DNA of 64,000 bases from positions 1,736,001 to 1,800,000 of the forward strand of contig NZ_CP013372.1 in the NCBI RefSeq assembly GCF_001522585.2, given 5' to 3'. Shown piece by piece: positions 37,707-46,180 of the stretch (position 1 is its first letter; the number at the start of each line of letters is the position of its first letter). The DNA is from Burkholderia sp. NRF60-BP8. GTDB taxonomy: Bacteria > Pseudomonadota > Gammaproteobacteria > Burkholderiales > Burkholderiaceae. The translations under genes and the position numbers were made by a program. Below the pieces are notes generated by a model that worked only from the letters and a program-made list of their open reading frames with translations, did not search any database and was not told where the DNA came from.

Positions 37707-38769
37707 TCGCGGGCTCCGAAGCGGCGTGTGCCGCGCGATGCGCGTCGAGCGCGGACAGATGCTCCTGCGCCCGCTGGCGCAGCATCCGGCGCACGCGCGT
37801 GATGCCGACGTCGTGCTGGTACAGGTATTCGTGATCGCGCGCATGCGGCGCGAGGCTTTCGAGGACGTAGCGGTCCTGTTCGAGCACGTCCCAGTGCAAG
37901 CCTTCGAGACGGTTGCGGTACATGAAGCGCCACACGTCGCGCTGCCAGCCGCTGACCTTGCGGGTACGCCAGAAATAGACCTGGCAGTGGTCGCCGTCGA
38001 CCGGCGTCGCGAAGCCGATGATCCCGAAGTTGCCGCCGGGGCCGAACTTCTGCTTGTACGGAATCGCGAGGCGCATCCACAGGCAGCCCGTTTCGCCGAG
38101 TTCGACCCAGTCGAAGTTCACGTCGCGCTGGCCGATCTTCTCGAACATCAGGCCCGTATCCGTCTTGCGCACGCGCATGTCGGCCTGCTTGTCGCCTTCG
38201 GCCATCGAGTGCGACGTCGCGTGCAGGTAGGCGCCGTGCATCGGGTCCATCACGTTGTCGATCGCGTACTGGTAATTGCACTTCCAGTTCGACACGCACA
38301 GGAAATGGCCGTACTCGTCGGCCACGAGCTCTTCCGGCAGGTTCAGCGGCGCCGGCTCGCCGTGCGCTTCGTCGCCGAACCACAGGAAGATCGCGCCGGC
38401 CTTCTCTTCGACCGGATACGACTTCACGCACTTCATGCCTTCGAGCGGACAGTTCGACACGGCCGGCACGCGGTTGACCGTGCCGCCGCCGTCGACTTCG
38501 ATGCCGTGATACCAGCACGCGATGTTGCCGCCGAGGTTCCAGCCGAGCGACAGGCGCGCGCCGCGGTGCGGGCAGCGATCTTCCAGCGCATGGACTTTGC
38601 CTTCGTGATCGCGCCACAGCACGATCTGCTCGGACAGGCGCGTGAGACCGACGGGTGCGTTCGACACCTGCCAGCTCGGCGCGACGGGATACCAGTAATT
38701 CTTGATGCCGCGGTCGAGGTAATCGCGGACCGGGTCGCGTTGGGCTTCGTATTGTGCGGGGGACGTCAT
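37699..38769 (-). CDS. Rieske non-heme iron oxygenase, catalytic subunit
   Basis: A 356-residue oxygenase. The Rieske 2Fe-2S site is Cys66-x-His68 (CPHRG) and Cys85-x2-His88 (CWYHG). The mononuclear iron ligands are in the segment NVMDPMHGAYLH: Asp175, His178 and His183. It has the length of alpha-only oxygenases (phthalate/vanillate demethylase type); no beta-subunit gene is present. Electrons should come from the ferredoxin (39137) and reductase (27546) of the same operon. Substrate unknown. Confidence 0.93.
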   Translation of the reverse strand: MTSPAQYEAQRDPVRDYLDRGIKNYWYPVAPSWQVSNAPVGLTRLSEQIVLWRDHEGKVHALEDRCPHRGARLSLGWNLGGNIACWYHGIEVDGGGTVNRVPAVSNCPLEGMKCVKSYPVEEKAGAIFLWFGDEAHGEPAPLNLPEELVADEYGHFLCVSNWKCNYQYAIDNVMDPMHGAYLHATSHSMAEGDKQADMRVRKTDTGLMFEKIGQRDVNFDWVELGETGCLWMRLAIPYKQKFGPGGNFGIIGFATPVDGDHCQVYFWRTRKVSGWQRDVWRFMYRNRLEGLHWDVLEQDRYVLESLAPHARDHEYLYQHDVGITRVRRMLRQRAQEHLSALDAHRAAHAASEPANG

Positions 38770-38823
38770 CAGTGTGCTCCGGATGCGGTTGTCGTCGGGT
38801 CGGCGGTCACGCGGCGCGCGCGC

Positions 38824-39135
38824 TCATTCCGCCAGCGAGGCCATTTCGGCGCGAAAGCGCTCGGCAGTCCACGCGGTGCCGTCCGGCGCGCGAAAGCCGA
38901 TGCGGTTCAGGCCCGCGACGACATCGTCCAGCTCGGTCGCGCCGCTCTCGAACACGCGTTCGAGCGCATCGCCGAGGTCGTTCTCGTACTGGGTCGGTTC
39001 GGCCTTGCGGTTCTGCCAGACCTGGTTCTCGACCTGGCCGGGGATCTCGATCTGCCCCTTGCCCGCGACGTTGTTCGGCTGCGGCGCCACCCACGGCTTC
39101 AGGAAGGGATTGAAGTTGACGGTCGCTTCTTTCAT
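38824..39135 (-). CDS. Small recombinase-like helical domain protein
   Basis: A 103-residue acidic protein. Its C-terminal part ELDDVVAGLNRIGFRAPDGTAWTAERFRAEM resembles the helical segment following the catalytic domain of serine recombinases (TLRxIAxxLNxRGIxTPRGxxW). It has no recombinase active site. It lies between ferredoxin and oxygenase genes with a 1 bp gap on one side. A role as an accessory of the oxygenase is possible; DNA rearrangement is not supported. Confidence 0.7.
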   Translation of the reverse strand: MKEATVNFNPFLKPWVAPQPNNVAGKGQIEIPGQVENQVWQNRKAEPTQYENDLGDALERVFESGATELDDVVAGLNRIGFRAPDGTAWTAERFRAEMASLAE

Positions 39136-39136
39136 G

Positions 39137-39454
39137 TCATTCCACCTTGATCTGGATTTCCTCGCCGGCGAGGCGCACCGCGTACTGCTTCAGCGCACGT
39201 CCGCCCGGCCCCTTCAGGCATTCGCCCGTCTTGATGTCGAACACGGCCTCGTGCAGCGGGCATTCGACCGTGCCTTCGTCGACGAACCCCTGCGTCAGCA
39301 GCGCGTACGCATGCGGGCACACGTTCTCGAGCGCATACACGTCGTCGCCGACGCGGTAGATCCCGATTTCCACGCCGTCGGTCCGCTTGAACTCGATCGG
39401 CGTGTCTTCCGACAGCGCGCCGGCGTGACCGGCGCAAATCCATTGCTCAGACAT
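39137..39454 (-). CDS. Rieske ferredoxin of the oxygenase system
   Basis: A 105-residue Rieske ferredoxin with Cys46-x-His48 (CPHAY) and Cys65-x2-His68 (CPLHE). This is the typical size of ferredoxins that feed aromatic dioxygenases. Start MSEQWICAG follows a GAAGGAAGG ribosome site. It is the first gene of the catabolic operon. Its promoter carries an IclR-type palindrome at 39487. Confidence 0.93.
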   Translation of the reverse strand: MSEQWICAGHAGALSEDTPIEFKRTDGVEIGIYRVGDDVYALENVCPHAYALLTQGFVDEGTVECPLHEAVFDIKTGECLKGPGGRALKQYAVRLAGEEIQIKVE

Positions 39455-39486
39455 CTCGCACCCTTCCTTCTGATCGACTCTCGGTT

Positions 39487-39504
39487 TGTTCCATATCAGG
39501 AACA
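39487..39504. promoter_or_regulatory. IclR-type operator of the catabolic operon
   Basis: TGTTCC ATATCA GGAACA, a perfect 6+6 inverted repeat with a six-base spacer, extended by T and A to TTGTTCC/GGAACAA. It lies 11-28 bases after the predicted start of transcription on the minus strand, which fits repression by the operon's IclR regulator. Confidence 0.8.
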
Positions 39505-39521
39505 ACAGTTTATGGATGGTG

Positions 39522-39551
39522 ATTATAGGAGCGAGCTTCCTCGAGTAAAAC
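39522..39551 (-). promoter_or_regulatory. Predicted promoter of the catabolic operon
   Basis: A consensus -10 TATAAT on the minus strand (39527-39522), with a weak -35 TTTTAC about 17 bases upstream. Transcription should begin near 39515 and cross the IclR palindrome. Confidence 0.6.
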
Positions 39552-39723
39552 AAAAAGCTGCATGTCCTAGGGAAAACACCGACCGGCGGGTCGACGATCG
39601 TCGCGGCCTACCTCGTCAAATGTGATTTTTTGTTTGGTTGCGGGGATTTAAGTCCGTTTTTCAGGATTCTCGAGCCCATGTTGCAGATCAGCGCCCACCC
39701 GATCCGGCCCGATAAATTTATTT

Positions 39724-39751
39724 TTGATCACCCGTCGGACACCTCTATACT
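39724..39751 (+). promoter_or_regulatory. Predicted porin promoter
   Basis: -35 TTGATC (39724-39729), a 16-base spacer and -10 TATACT (39746-39751). Transcription should begin near 39758, just before the IclR-type palindrome at 39772. Confidence 0.55.
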
Positions 39752-39771
39752 TCATTCCACTAGAGGCACGT

Positions 39772-39789
39772 TGTTCCTTGTATGGAACA
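39772..39789. promoter_or_regulatory. IclR-type operator of the porin gene
   Basis: TGTTCC TTGTAT GGAACA: the same arms and spacer length as the operator at 39487. It lies downstream of the predicted porin start of transcription, as in the operon promoter. Confidence 0.8.
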
Positions 39790-39889
39790 TAAAAATGCCC
39801 GTTCGGCGATGAACATGCGCGACGGCCGGCCGTCCCTGCGCAGCCCCGTCACAACACGTTTTCATCAGGTTGGAGAGTCAGGAGACAAA

Positions 39890-40969
39890 ATGGTCAAGCA
39901 TGCGGTAGCAGCGGCAGTCATCGGAATGGGCGCCGTGTCGGGCGCGTGGGCGCAGAGCAGCGTGGTGCTGTACGGCAGCCTGGATGCGGGTGTCGCGTAC
40001 GTGAACAACGTCGGCGGCCACGCGAAGTGGGCGATGATCCAGGGCAATACGCAGCCCGATCGCTGGGGCCTGAAAGGCAAGGAAGATCTCGGTAACGGGC
40101 TGTCGGCGATCTTCCAGCTGGAGAACGGCTTCTATACGAACAACGGCCAGTTCGCGACCGCGAACACGATCTGGAACCGCGCGGCGTTCGTCGGCCTCAG
40201 CGCCGAGCGCTACGGCACGCTGACGCTCGGCCGCCAGACGCCGCTGGCGTTCGACTATCTCGATCCGCTCAGCACCGCGTACCTCGCGATGAGCTGGTAC
40301 GCGTTCCACCCGGGCAACATCGACGGGCTCGCCGCGACCGGCAACGTGCCGTACAACAACGCGGTCAAGTACCGTTCGCCGAGCGTCGCGGGCTTCTCGG
40401 CCGCGGCGACGCTCGCGCTCGGCAACACGACGAATTTCTCGACCGGCAAATCGGTCGGCGTCGCGCTGAACTATGCGAACGGGCCGTTCAAGGCGTCGGC
40501 CGTCTACTCGAACGAGCACGACCGCTCGATCCTGATCGGCCAGACGGGCATCGCGTCGTTCCAGGGGCAGAACACCGCGAACGGCTACCTCGCGAACAAG
40601 GTCGAGAACATCGGCGCGGGCGCGTCGTACCAGATCGGCGACTTCCTCGTGCACGGCCTCTATACGCGCGTGAAGATGCAGTCGAACGGGTTTTCCGACA
40701 CGTTCCAGAGCTACGACGCGGGCGTGAACTACCGCAGCAGCGCGTTCAACACGATCGCGGGCGGCGCGGCGACCACGACGCTGGCCGGCCGCCGCTGGAC
40801 TCAGGTCGAACTCGGCGACATCTACGCGTTGTCGAAGCGCACGCAGTTGTATGCGAACGTGCTTTACGAACACGGTTCGGGTGGCGCCAAGGCCGCGTTC
40901 TTCACGGCCGGCACGTCGAGCACCGCGAACCAGGTGATCGTGCTGACCGGCATCCACCACTCGTTCTGA
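39890..40969 (+). CDS. Outer-membrane porin (betaproteobacterial OmpC-like)
   Basis: A 359-residue porin. A signal peptide (MVKHAVAAAVIGMGAVSGAWA) is followed by SSVVLYGSLDAGVAYV, the normal mature start of Burkholderia porins. The C-terminal Phe ends the last beta strand (IHHSF), as needed for BAM insertion. The ribosome site is CAGGAGA. It is divergent from the catabolic operon and shares its IclR palindrome, so it is probably the outer-membrane entry for the same substrate. Followed by a bidirectional terminator. Confidence 0.93.
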   Translation: MVKHAVAAAVIGMGAVSGAWAQSSVVLYGSLDAGVAYVNNVGGHAKWAMIQGNTQPDRWGLKGKEDLGNGLSAIFQLENGFYTNNGQFATANTIWNRAAFVGLSAERYGTLTLGRQTPLAFDYLDPLSTAYLAMSWYAFHPGNIDGLAATGNVPYNNAVKYRSPSVAGFSAAATLALGNTTNFSTGKSVGVALNYANGPFKASAVYSNEHDRSILIGQTGIASFQGQNTANGYLANKVENIGAGASYQIGDFLVHGLYTRVKMQSNGFSDTFQSYDAGVNYRSSAFNTIAGGAATTTLAGRRWTQVELGDIYALSKRTQLYANVLYEHGSGGAKAAFFTAGTSSTANQVIVLTGIHHSF

Positions 40970-41006
40970 GCGACGGCGGACGCGGTTGCCCCGGTGCCGC
41001 AAACGA

Positions 41007-41032
41007 AAAGAGCAGCCCGCGGGCTGCTCTTT
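41007..41032. terminator. Bidirectional terminator between porin and IclR genes
   Basis: AAAGAGCAGCC, four-base loop, GGCTGCTCTTT: an 11 bp stem whose A/T ends provide a T-rich tract in both directions. It closes the porin gene (+) and the IclR gene (-). Confidence 0.9.
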
Positions 41033-41092
41033 CTCGTTGGCGACGGGTTGCCGGCGATCGGCGAAGCCGCGCGAGGCGGCTCGTTCGGTGGA

Positions 41093-41986
41093 TCAGAACA
41101 TCGCGACCTTGTGGCGCGCATGCGCGAACGTCGGGTCGCTTTCGAGCGGCCGATAGTTCAGCCGTTGCGACAGGTCGACCGCCGCGCCGCACACGGCTTC
41201 GACGAGCCGCTCCTTCTCGCCGGCGTCGCCGATCTCCGAGCGCGGCACCGTCGCGGTGATCGCCGCGACGATGGAGCCCGAGTGATCGCGCACGGGCGCG
41301 GTCACGGCCGAAATGCCGCTCTCGAACGCCGCCTCGCTGACCGCGTAGCCGAGCCGCGCGTAATGACGCACGCGTTCGTACAGTTCGTCCACGGTGCCGG
41401 GCGTGCGCTCGGTGAACTGTTCGAGTTTCTTCTCCGGATAGAGCTGCCGCAACGCGTCGCGCGTCAGGTCGCCCATCAGCACGTGGCCGTGCACGGTCGC
41501 ATGCGCGGGCAGGCGCGTGCCGACGTGCACCTTCACCGAACCGAACATCGACGCATTGCTCTGCGCCTTCGCGACGAACACCACGTCACGCTGGTCGCGG
41601 ATCAGCAGGTGCGTCGACAGGCCGGTGGAATCGCGCAGCCGTTCGAGCACGGGCGCGCCGAGATCGGTCAGTTCGAGCGAATTCAGGTATTCGAAGCCGA
41701 GCCGCAGCACGCCGACGCCGAGCCGGAAATAGCGATCGCCGTTCACGCGTTCGAGAAAACCGAGCGCTTCGAGCGTCTGCAGCAGGCGGAACGTGGTCGT
41801 GCGCGGAATGCCGATGCGCTTCGACAGCTCGGGCGCGCCGAGCACCGGCTCGCGCGCGGAGAATTCGGCGAGGATTCGCAGCCCGCGTTCGAGGCCGGGC
41901 ACCAGATACGACGACGCGCCGCCGGACGGCTCGTCGTCGCCGGGCGCTGCCGGATCGGGTGCATCGCTCATCGTTGTCTTGACCAT
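41093..41986 (-). CDS. IclR family transcriptional regulator, paralogue
   Basis: A 297-residue IclR protein, clearly paralogous to the one at 34605. The helix-turn-helix ELSKRIGIPRTTTFRLLQTLEALGFL differs from it at only a few positions, and the effector domain keeps GTRLPAHATVHGHVLMGDL. The start could also be the ATG five codons later. It probably recognises the same or a similar palindrome, but none is seen in its own upstream region. It could be a second regulator of the operon and porin. Confidence 0.9.
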   Translation of the reverse strand: MVKTTMSDAPDPAAPGDDEPSGGASSYLVPGLERGLRILAEFSAREPVLGAPELSKRIGIPRTTTFRLLQTLEALGFLERVNGDRYFRLGVGVLRLGFEYLNSLELTDLGAPVLERLRDSTGLSTHLLIRDQRDVVFVAKAQSNASMFGSVKVHVGTRLPAHATVHGHVLMGDLTRDALRQLYPEKKLEQFTERTPGTVDELYERVRHYARLGYAVSEAAFESGISAVTAPVRDHSGSIVAAITATVPRSEIGDAGEKERLVEAVCGAAVDLSQRLNYRPLESDPTFAHARHKVAMF

Positions 41987-42274
41987 GTGGACATGGACGG
42001 AAGGAAGTCGGTCACGAAACAGGTCATCGATCGTCGTGGATATTCGGTCATGCTACCTCAGTGCGCGCATGGCTCGCACCGGCGCGCGGCGCCGCGAGGC
42101 GGCATGCGCGCCCACGCCGCGATGACGCGTCACTCAAGGTCGAGAGGATAGCAGCGTTGGACGGCGCGACGCCATGCGGATATCGCCGAACGGCGGGAAA
42201 GCGGCCGCGCGGCGCCGGCGCGCGGCCGCCAACGGGTCACGGCGGAAACGGCGCGAGATTCGACGCCCGACGGC

Positions 42275-42754
42275 CTACAGGCGCGACAGATAAACGCGAA
42301 TGGTCGTGCGGTCGTACGTAAAACCGCCGGCCGGATCCGGCTGCAGCACCCGTGCCAGATCGACAGGATGCAGCCATCCGGCGCCCAGCAGGCCGCCGTT
42401 GATCCCGCGGATCCGGGTGCCGCCCACGGCGATCGCGGCGTGAAAGACATTGCCGCCGCGGGCGAAACCGACCGCAGTGCCCGCCGGAATGCTCGCGCGT
42501 CCGTCCCATTGATCGCCGGTCTCGAAGTTGAAGCGCGTCTTCCACAGCTGACCGATCGTGTCGAGCAGCACACCGGGCGCGATCATCGTGTCGGCGCGCA
42601 GCAGATACCGGACATACGCCGCGGCGTCGTAGCACACGCCGCCGGACACGTACTCGTCGATGTTCGCCATCCCGAACATCAATGCTTGCGCGTGTTTTTG
42701 CCGCTCGGCGATGCCGGATTGGGCGACATGCCCGCCTAACTGGGTCAGTTGCAC
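42275..42754 (-). CDS. Putative NlpC/P60- or papain-like cysteine hydrolase
   Basis: A 159-residue protein without signal peptide. A Cys at the head of a helix (GGVCYDAAAYVRYLL, Cys41), a His on a strand (FHAAIAV, His105) and an Asn (GINGG, Asn120) make a Cys-His-Asn arrangement like NlpC/P60 or papain-like hydrolases. The start is GTG with a perfect GAGGAG site. No closer family recognised. Stand-alone, 99 bp past the end of the envelope operon. A role as a peptidase or effector is possible; sequence support is modest. Confidence 0.55.
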   Translation of the reverse strand: MQLTQLGGHVAQSGIAERQKHAQALMFGMANIDEYVSGGVCYDAAAYVRYLLRADTMIAPGVLLDTIGQLWKTRFNFETGDQWDGRASIPAGTAVGFARGGNVFHAAIAVGGTRIRGINGGLLGAGWLHPVDLARVLQPDPAGGFTYDRTTIRVYLSRL

Positions 42755-42853
42755 GGATAGCTCCTCTCAGGAAAGCGGGACGTCATTGTCCCGCCGATGC
42801 GATCTCTTCATATCTTATTACGATATCCGTCGATCTCTACCCGGCCCGGCACG

Positions 42854-43333
42854 TCACGGCATGCGCGCCGCCGACGCCGGTGCGGCCGCCGCCGCGTCGG
42901 GATTGGGCGCGAGCCGCAGGCGCACGCGCAACGGCTGCAGCATGTCCGGCGGCGGCGGCTCGGTCAGCGGGCCGGCCGTCAGCAGTTGTCGCAGCGTCGC
43001 GTCCGCGTCCGGATCGCCGAGCGACGCGAATTCGACGCGCGTGACGACGCCGTTCGCGCCGATCCACGCACGCACGACGATCGCGGGCGGCGGCGCATCG
43101 GCGCGCGCGTTCAGCACGCGCGTCTCGAGATAGCGGTGGAGCCGATCGGCCGCGTCGCCGTCCGCTTCGAGCCACGTCTGGAACTGCTGCCCGGCGAGCT
43201 GGCCATAGCGGATCCACGCTTGCGGCACGTCGGCCGTCTGCGCGACGGCCGGGGCCGCGCCCGCGGCCAGCACCGACGCGACGACGATCGCCCCCAGCCA
43301 TCCCGATGCGCGCTGCTTGCGCATTCGCTTCAT
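42854..43333 (-). CDS. Exported TonB-C-like protein
   Basis: A 159-residue protein with a signal peptide (MKRMRKQRASGWLGAIVVASVLA, cleavage near AVA-Q). The mature part has AIVVRAWIGANGVVTRVEF and ends DMLQPLRVRLRL, the pattern of the TonB C-terminal fold. It shares this layout with the protein at 47118. It overlaps the DegQ-like protease gene by four bases and is the last gene of the envelope operon. Without an N-terminal anchor it cannot act as an ordinary TonB. Confidence 0.75.
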   Translation of the reverse strand: MKRMRKQRASGWLGAIVVASVLAAGAAPAVAQTADVPQAWIRYGQLAGQQFQTWLEADGDAADRLHRYLETRVLNARADAPPPAIVVRAWIGANGVVTRVEFASLGDPDADATLRQLLTAGPLTEPPPPDMLQPLRVRLRLAPNPDAAAAAPASAARMP

Positions 43334-44772
43334 CCCGCCTCCCGTTTCGACGACGAATCCGCCCGGCCGATCTCGATCGGCACATACAGCCGCGTGCCGC
43401 CACGCTGCACCAGCAGCGCGACGTTGCCGTGCGCGGCATCGATTCCGGCCATCAGCGCGCCGATGCTCGCGACCGGCACGCCATTGACCGACAGCACGGC
43501 ATCGCCGGGCTGCAACCCCGCGCGCGCCGCCTGGCCGCTCGCCTGTTCGACGACGAGGGCCTGGCCGACGCCGAGCCGCTGGCGCTCCTGCTCCGTCGCA
43601 GCCCGCAGCGCGAGCCCGAACCGCGCAGGCCCCTGTTCGCCGCCCGCCGACGCCGTGCCGCTGTCGAACGCGCCGACCGTCGCGATCACGTGCATCGCCC
43701 GGCCCGCGCGCCACACGAGCAGATCGGTTTGCCGGCCCGCCCGCATGGCCGCAACCATGCCGAGCAAATCCGCCGATTCCGCGACCGGCTTGCCGTCGAC
43801 CGCGAGCACGACGTCGCCCGCCTTCAGGCCCGCGCGCGCGGCCGGGCCGTCCGGCTCGACCATCGTGATCAGCGCACCGTCCGGGCTCGCGAGGCCGAAC
43901 GAACGCGCGAGCGCCTGGCTCACTTCCTGCAGGGCCACGCCGAGCCGGCCGCGCGTGACCTTGCCGGTGCGCAGCAACTGATCCTTCACGTCGAGCGCGA
44001 TGTCGATCGGAATCGCGAACGCGAGCCCCTGGTAGCCGCCCGTCTTCGAGAAGATCATCGAGTTGATCGCGATCACGCGGCCGCTCAGGTCGAACAGCGG
44101 GCCGCCCGAATTGCCGGGATTGATCGGCACGTCGGTCTGGATGAACGGAATCGCCTGCTCGCCGGGCAGGGAACGCGATTTCGCGCTGACGATGCCCTGC
44201 GTGACCGTATTCGCGAACCCGTACGGCGACCCGATGGCCATCACCCAGTCGCCGACCTCGGTGCGCGCCGGGTCGCCGGTCGCGACGACCGGCAGGTCGT
44301 GCGCGTCGATGCGGATCACCGCGACGTCGGATACGGGATCGCTGCCGATCACGCGCCCCTTGAACTGGCGCTTGTCGGTCAGCTTCACGTCGATGGCGAG
44401 CGCGTCGCCGACCACGTGCCGGTTGGTCAGGATCACGCCGTCCGCGCTCACGATGAAGCCGGAGCCGAGGCTCACCTCCTCGCGGTTGCCGATCACGCGC
44501 CGCGCGAGAAACGGCGCGAGCGGATGATCGGGCGCGATGCCGGGCGGCAACTGGATCCCCATCTGCGTGACTTCGCGCGTGACGCTGATGTTGACGACCG
44601 CCGGCCCGACGCGCCGCACGAGCGCCGCGAAGTTCGGCAGCGCAACCGTGGGCGTGCCGGCCCCCTGCACCGCGCGCTCGGCGCCGGTGGCCGCGCCGCA
44701 TGCGCAGGCGAGCGTCACAGCGAGCCCGGCCGCGAGCGCCGCCCCGCTGCCGATGTGCTTGCCCGATTTCAC
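43330..44772 (-). CDS. DegQ/HtrA-like periplasmic serine protease
   Basis: A 480-residue trypsin-like protease with two PDZ domains. The triad is His119 (TNRHVV), Asp149 (SDVAV) and Ser222 (NPGNSGGPL). A signal peptide is present (start at GTG, with GAGGAG just before it). PDZ1 is about residues 280-365 and PDZ2 about 385-470. Such proteases remove or refold damaged envelope proteins. In this operon it may serve the outer-membrane pores. Overlaps the following gene by four bases. Confidence 0.93.
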   Translation of the reverse strand: MKSGKHIGSGAALAAGLAVTLACACGAATGAERAVQGAGTPTVALPNFAALVRRVGPAVVNISVTREVTQMGIQLPPGIAPDHPLAPFLARRVIGNREEVSLGSGFIVSADGVILTNRHVVGDALAIDVKLTDKRQFKGRVIGSDPVSDVAVIRIDAHDLPVVATGDPARTEVGDWVMAIGSPYGFANTVTQGIVSAKSRSLPGEQAIPFIQTDVPINPGNSGGPLFDLSGRVIAINSMIFSKTGGYQGLAFAIPIDIALDVKDQLLRTGKVTRGRLGVALQEVSQALARSFGLASPDGALITMVEPDGPAARAGLKAGDVVLAVDGKPVAESADLLGMVAAMRAGRQTDLLVWRAGRAMHVIATVGAFDSGTASAGGEQGPARFGLALRAATEQERQRLGVGQALVVEQASGQAARAGLQPGDAVLSVNGVPVASIGALMAGIDAAHGNVALLVQRGGTRLYVPIEIGRADSSSKREAG

Positions 44773-44875
44773 GTTGCTGCTCCTCGTCGGTTCGCGCCGG
44801 TGCGCCACCGGCCCATGCCCGTTCCCCAACCGTTGGTCCGCCGCACCGTTCGCGTGCGGCGGCTGCACGAGCGCT

Positions 44876-45241
44876 TCACTTCGGCGGCACGGCAACCGGC
44901 GCATTCGGCCGTTGCGGCGTCACGGATTTGCCCCAGTTCGCGCCGAAGCGATTCCGCTCGGTCGACAGGTTGAACGTGCCGAGACGGTTCGACGGCTGCT
45001 TCGACAGCCGCTCCGAATCCGTTTGCGACGCGCCCGCCTGCGGCTCGGCCTTCGGCTTCAGTTGTTCGCTCAGGCAGTCGTACGACAGCGCGCGCTTGCC
45101 GTCGACTTCCGCGTCGACGCACACCGGCTTCGCGGCCGAGCCGGGCTCGGTCGCCGCCGCGCGGCCGCCCTGCGCATGCGCGCCGGCCGCCAGCAGCAGG
45201 CAGACGATCGCCGCCGCGATGCCGTTTCGTCGCCGCTTCAT
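44876..45241 (-). CDS. Small exported protein of unknown function
   Basis: A 121-residue protein with signal peptide (MKRRRNGIAAAIVCLLLAAGAHAQ). The mature part has two Cys (PVCVDAEV, YDCLSEQ) that may form a disulphide, followed by an extended, Pro-rich C-terminal end. GGAGGCG precedes the chosen start. No family recognised. Within the envelope operon, 103 bp before the protease gene. Confidence 0.65.
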   Translation of the reverse strand: MKRRRNGIAAAIVCLLLAAGAHAQGGRAAATEPGSAAKPVCVDAEVDGKRALSYDCLSEQLKPKAEPQAGASQTDSERLSKQPSNRLGTFNLSTERNRFGANWGKSVTPQRPNAPVAVPPK

Positions 45242-45281
45242 CCGCGCCTCCATCGGTAACGACGCCATCGCGCGCATGCCG

Positions 45282-46172
45282 TCATGCTCCCGTGCCGGCC
45301 GCCGGCGCACGGGCCAGGAAGCGCCCGAACGCCGCGCGATCGGCTGCGTCGACGGCCGGTTCGCCCGCATCGACATGCCGCGCCCATGCCTCGCGCATGC
45401 CGTCGACCGGCTGCCACGCGTGCACTTGCGCGCCGGTCGGATACGGCGTGACGAGCGGCTCCCGGTAGTCGACGCGAAACAGCGGCGCCGCGTCGTTGCC
45501 GGCCGTCCACAAATCGCCGACGTCGCGCACGCTCGCGTCGAACCAGAAGCGCACCCAGCGAACGGCTGGCGGGCGCGCATCGTCGGCCGGCGTACCGGCG
45601 GCCGGCATACCGGCTCCGGGCGTACCGGCTCCGGGCATACGGACGCCCGGCGCAGCGATGCCCGACGCATCCGGCACGCGCAGGAAACCGGCCAGGACGA
45701 GCAGCACGGCGGCGAGATCGTCGTCGCGCAACGTCCTGTACGACCAGAGATCCGCGACATCCGCGCACGAGATCACCGCGATGAAGCGCCCGATCGTGAG
45801 CGCGGGCCACGCGCGTCGCATCAGCGCGTAATGCCGCGGCCACTGCGCGATGAAACGGTCCCGATGACGAGCCGCGACCTGCACGTCGCGCGAGCCGCGA
45901 ATCGTCGGCTCCTCCGGTTGATACTGGCGTGTGGTGAGCACGCACTGCGCGGAACATCGCGCGCTGCGGTGCCGCGCATAGCCGCCCGCGCCGGGCAGCG
46001 GCTCCAGCGCGCCGAAGCACAGCGGACAATGCGTCGGCCACTCGCCGGGCCGGCCCGGCCACGGGTTCGCCTTCGGCATGCGCGGACGGTCGGAGGCGGC
46101 GGCGGAGCGACGACGCCCCGGCGTACGCGCGTCGGGCGCCTCGACGCGCGGCGTCGAACGGAGCGTGGCCAT
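45282..46172 (-). CDS. Unknown protein with CxxC pairs and internal repeat
   Basis: A 296-residue protein with CPLC near residue 49 and C-x3-C about 25 residues on, possibly a zinc site. A low-complexity segment (about residues 175-195) is made of five-residue units such as GAGTP and GAGMP, encoded by four 15-bp repeats at 45589-45648. No signal peptide. It lies 8 bp after the parvulin stop, inside the envelope operon. Function unknown; a later start at Met32 is possible. Confidence 0.6.
   Translation of the reverse strand: MATLRSTPRVEAPDARTPGRRRSAAASDRPRMPKANPWPGRPGEWPTHCPLCFGALEPLPGAGGYARHRSARCSAQCVLTTRQYQPEEPTIRGSRDVQVAARHRDRFIAQWPRHYALMRRAWPALTIGRFIAVISCADVADLWSYRTLRDDDLAAVLLVLAGFLRVPDASGIAAPGVRMPGAGTPGAGMPAAGTPADDARPPAVRWVRFWFDASVRDVGDLWTAGNDAAPLFRVDYREPLVTPYPTGAQVHAWQPVDGMREAWARHVDAGEPAVDAADRAAFGRFLARAPAAGTGA
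45589..45648 (-). repeat. Four 15-bp tandem repeats in coding region
   Basis: Four imperfect units of the form GGC(A/G)TACCGGCTCCG on the + strand. They encode pentapeptide repeats (GVRMP, GAGTP, GAGMP, AAGTP) and keep the frame. Copy number could vary between strains. Confidence 0.7.
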
Positions 46173-46180
46173 GAGCGCGC

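Larger units (their letters stand above)
39455..39889. promoter_or_regulatory. Divergent control region of catabolic operon and porin
   Basis: 435 bp between the ferredoxin gene (minus) and the porin gene (plus). It is AT-rich, with one promoter on each side and a TGTTCC-N6-GGAACA palindrome by each promoter. No coding region is convincing. Confidence 0.75.

Noticed and set aside
38824..39135. The recombinase-like protein as a site-specific recombinase.
   Set aside because: It lacks the catalytic serine domain and sits inside a metabolic operon.
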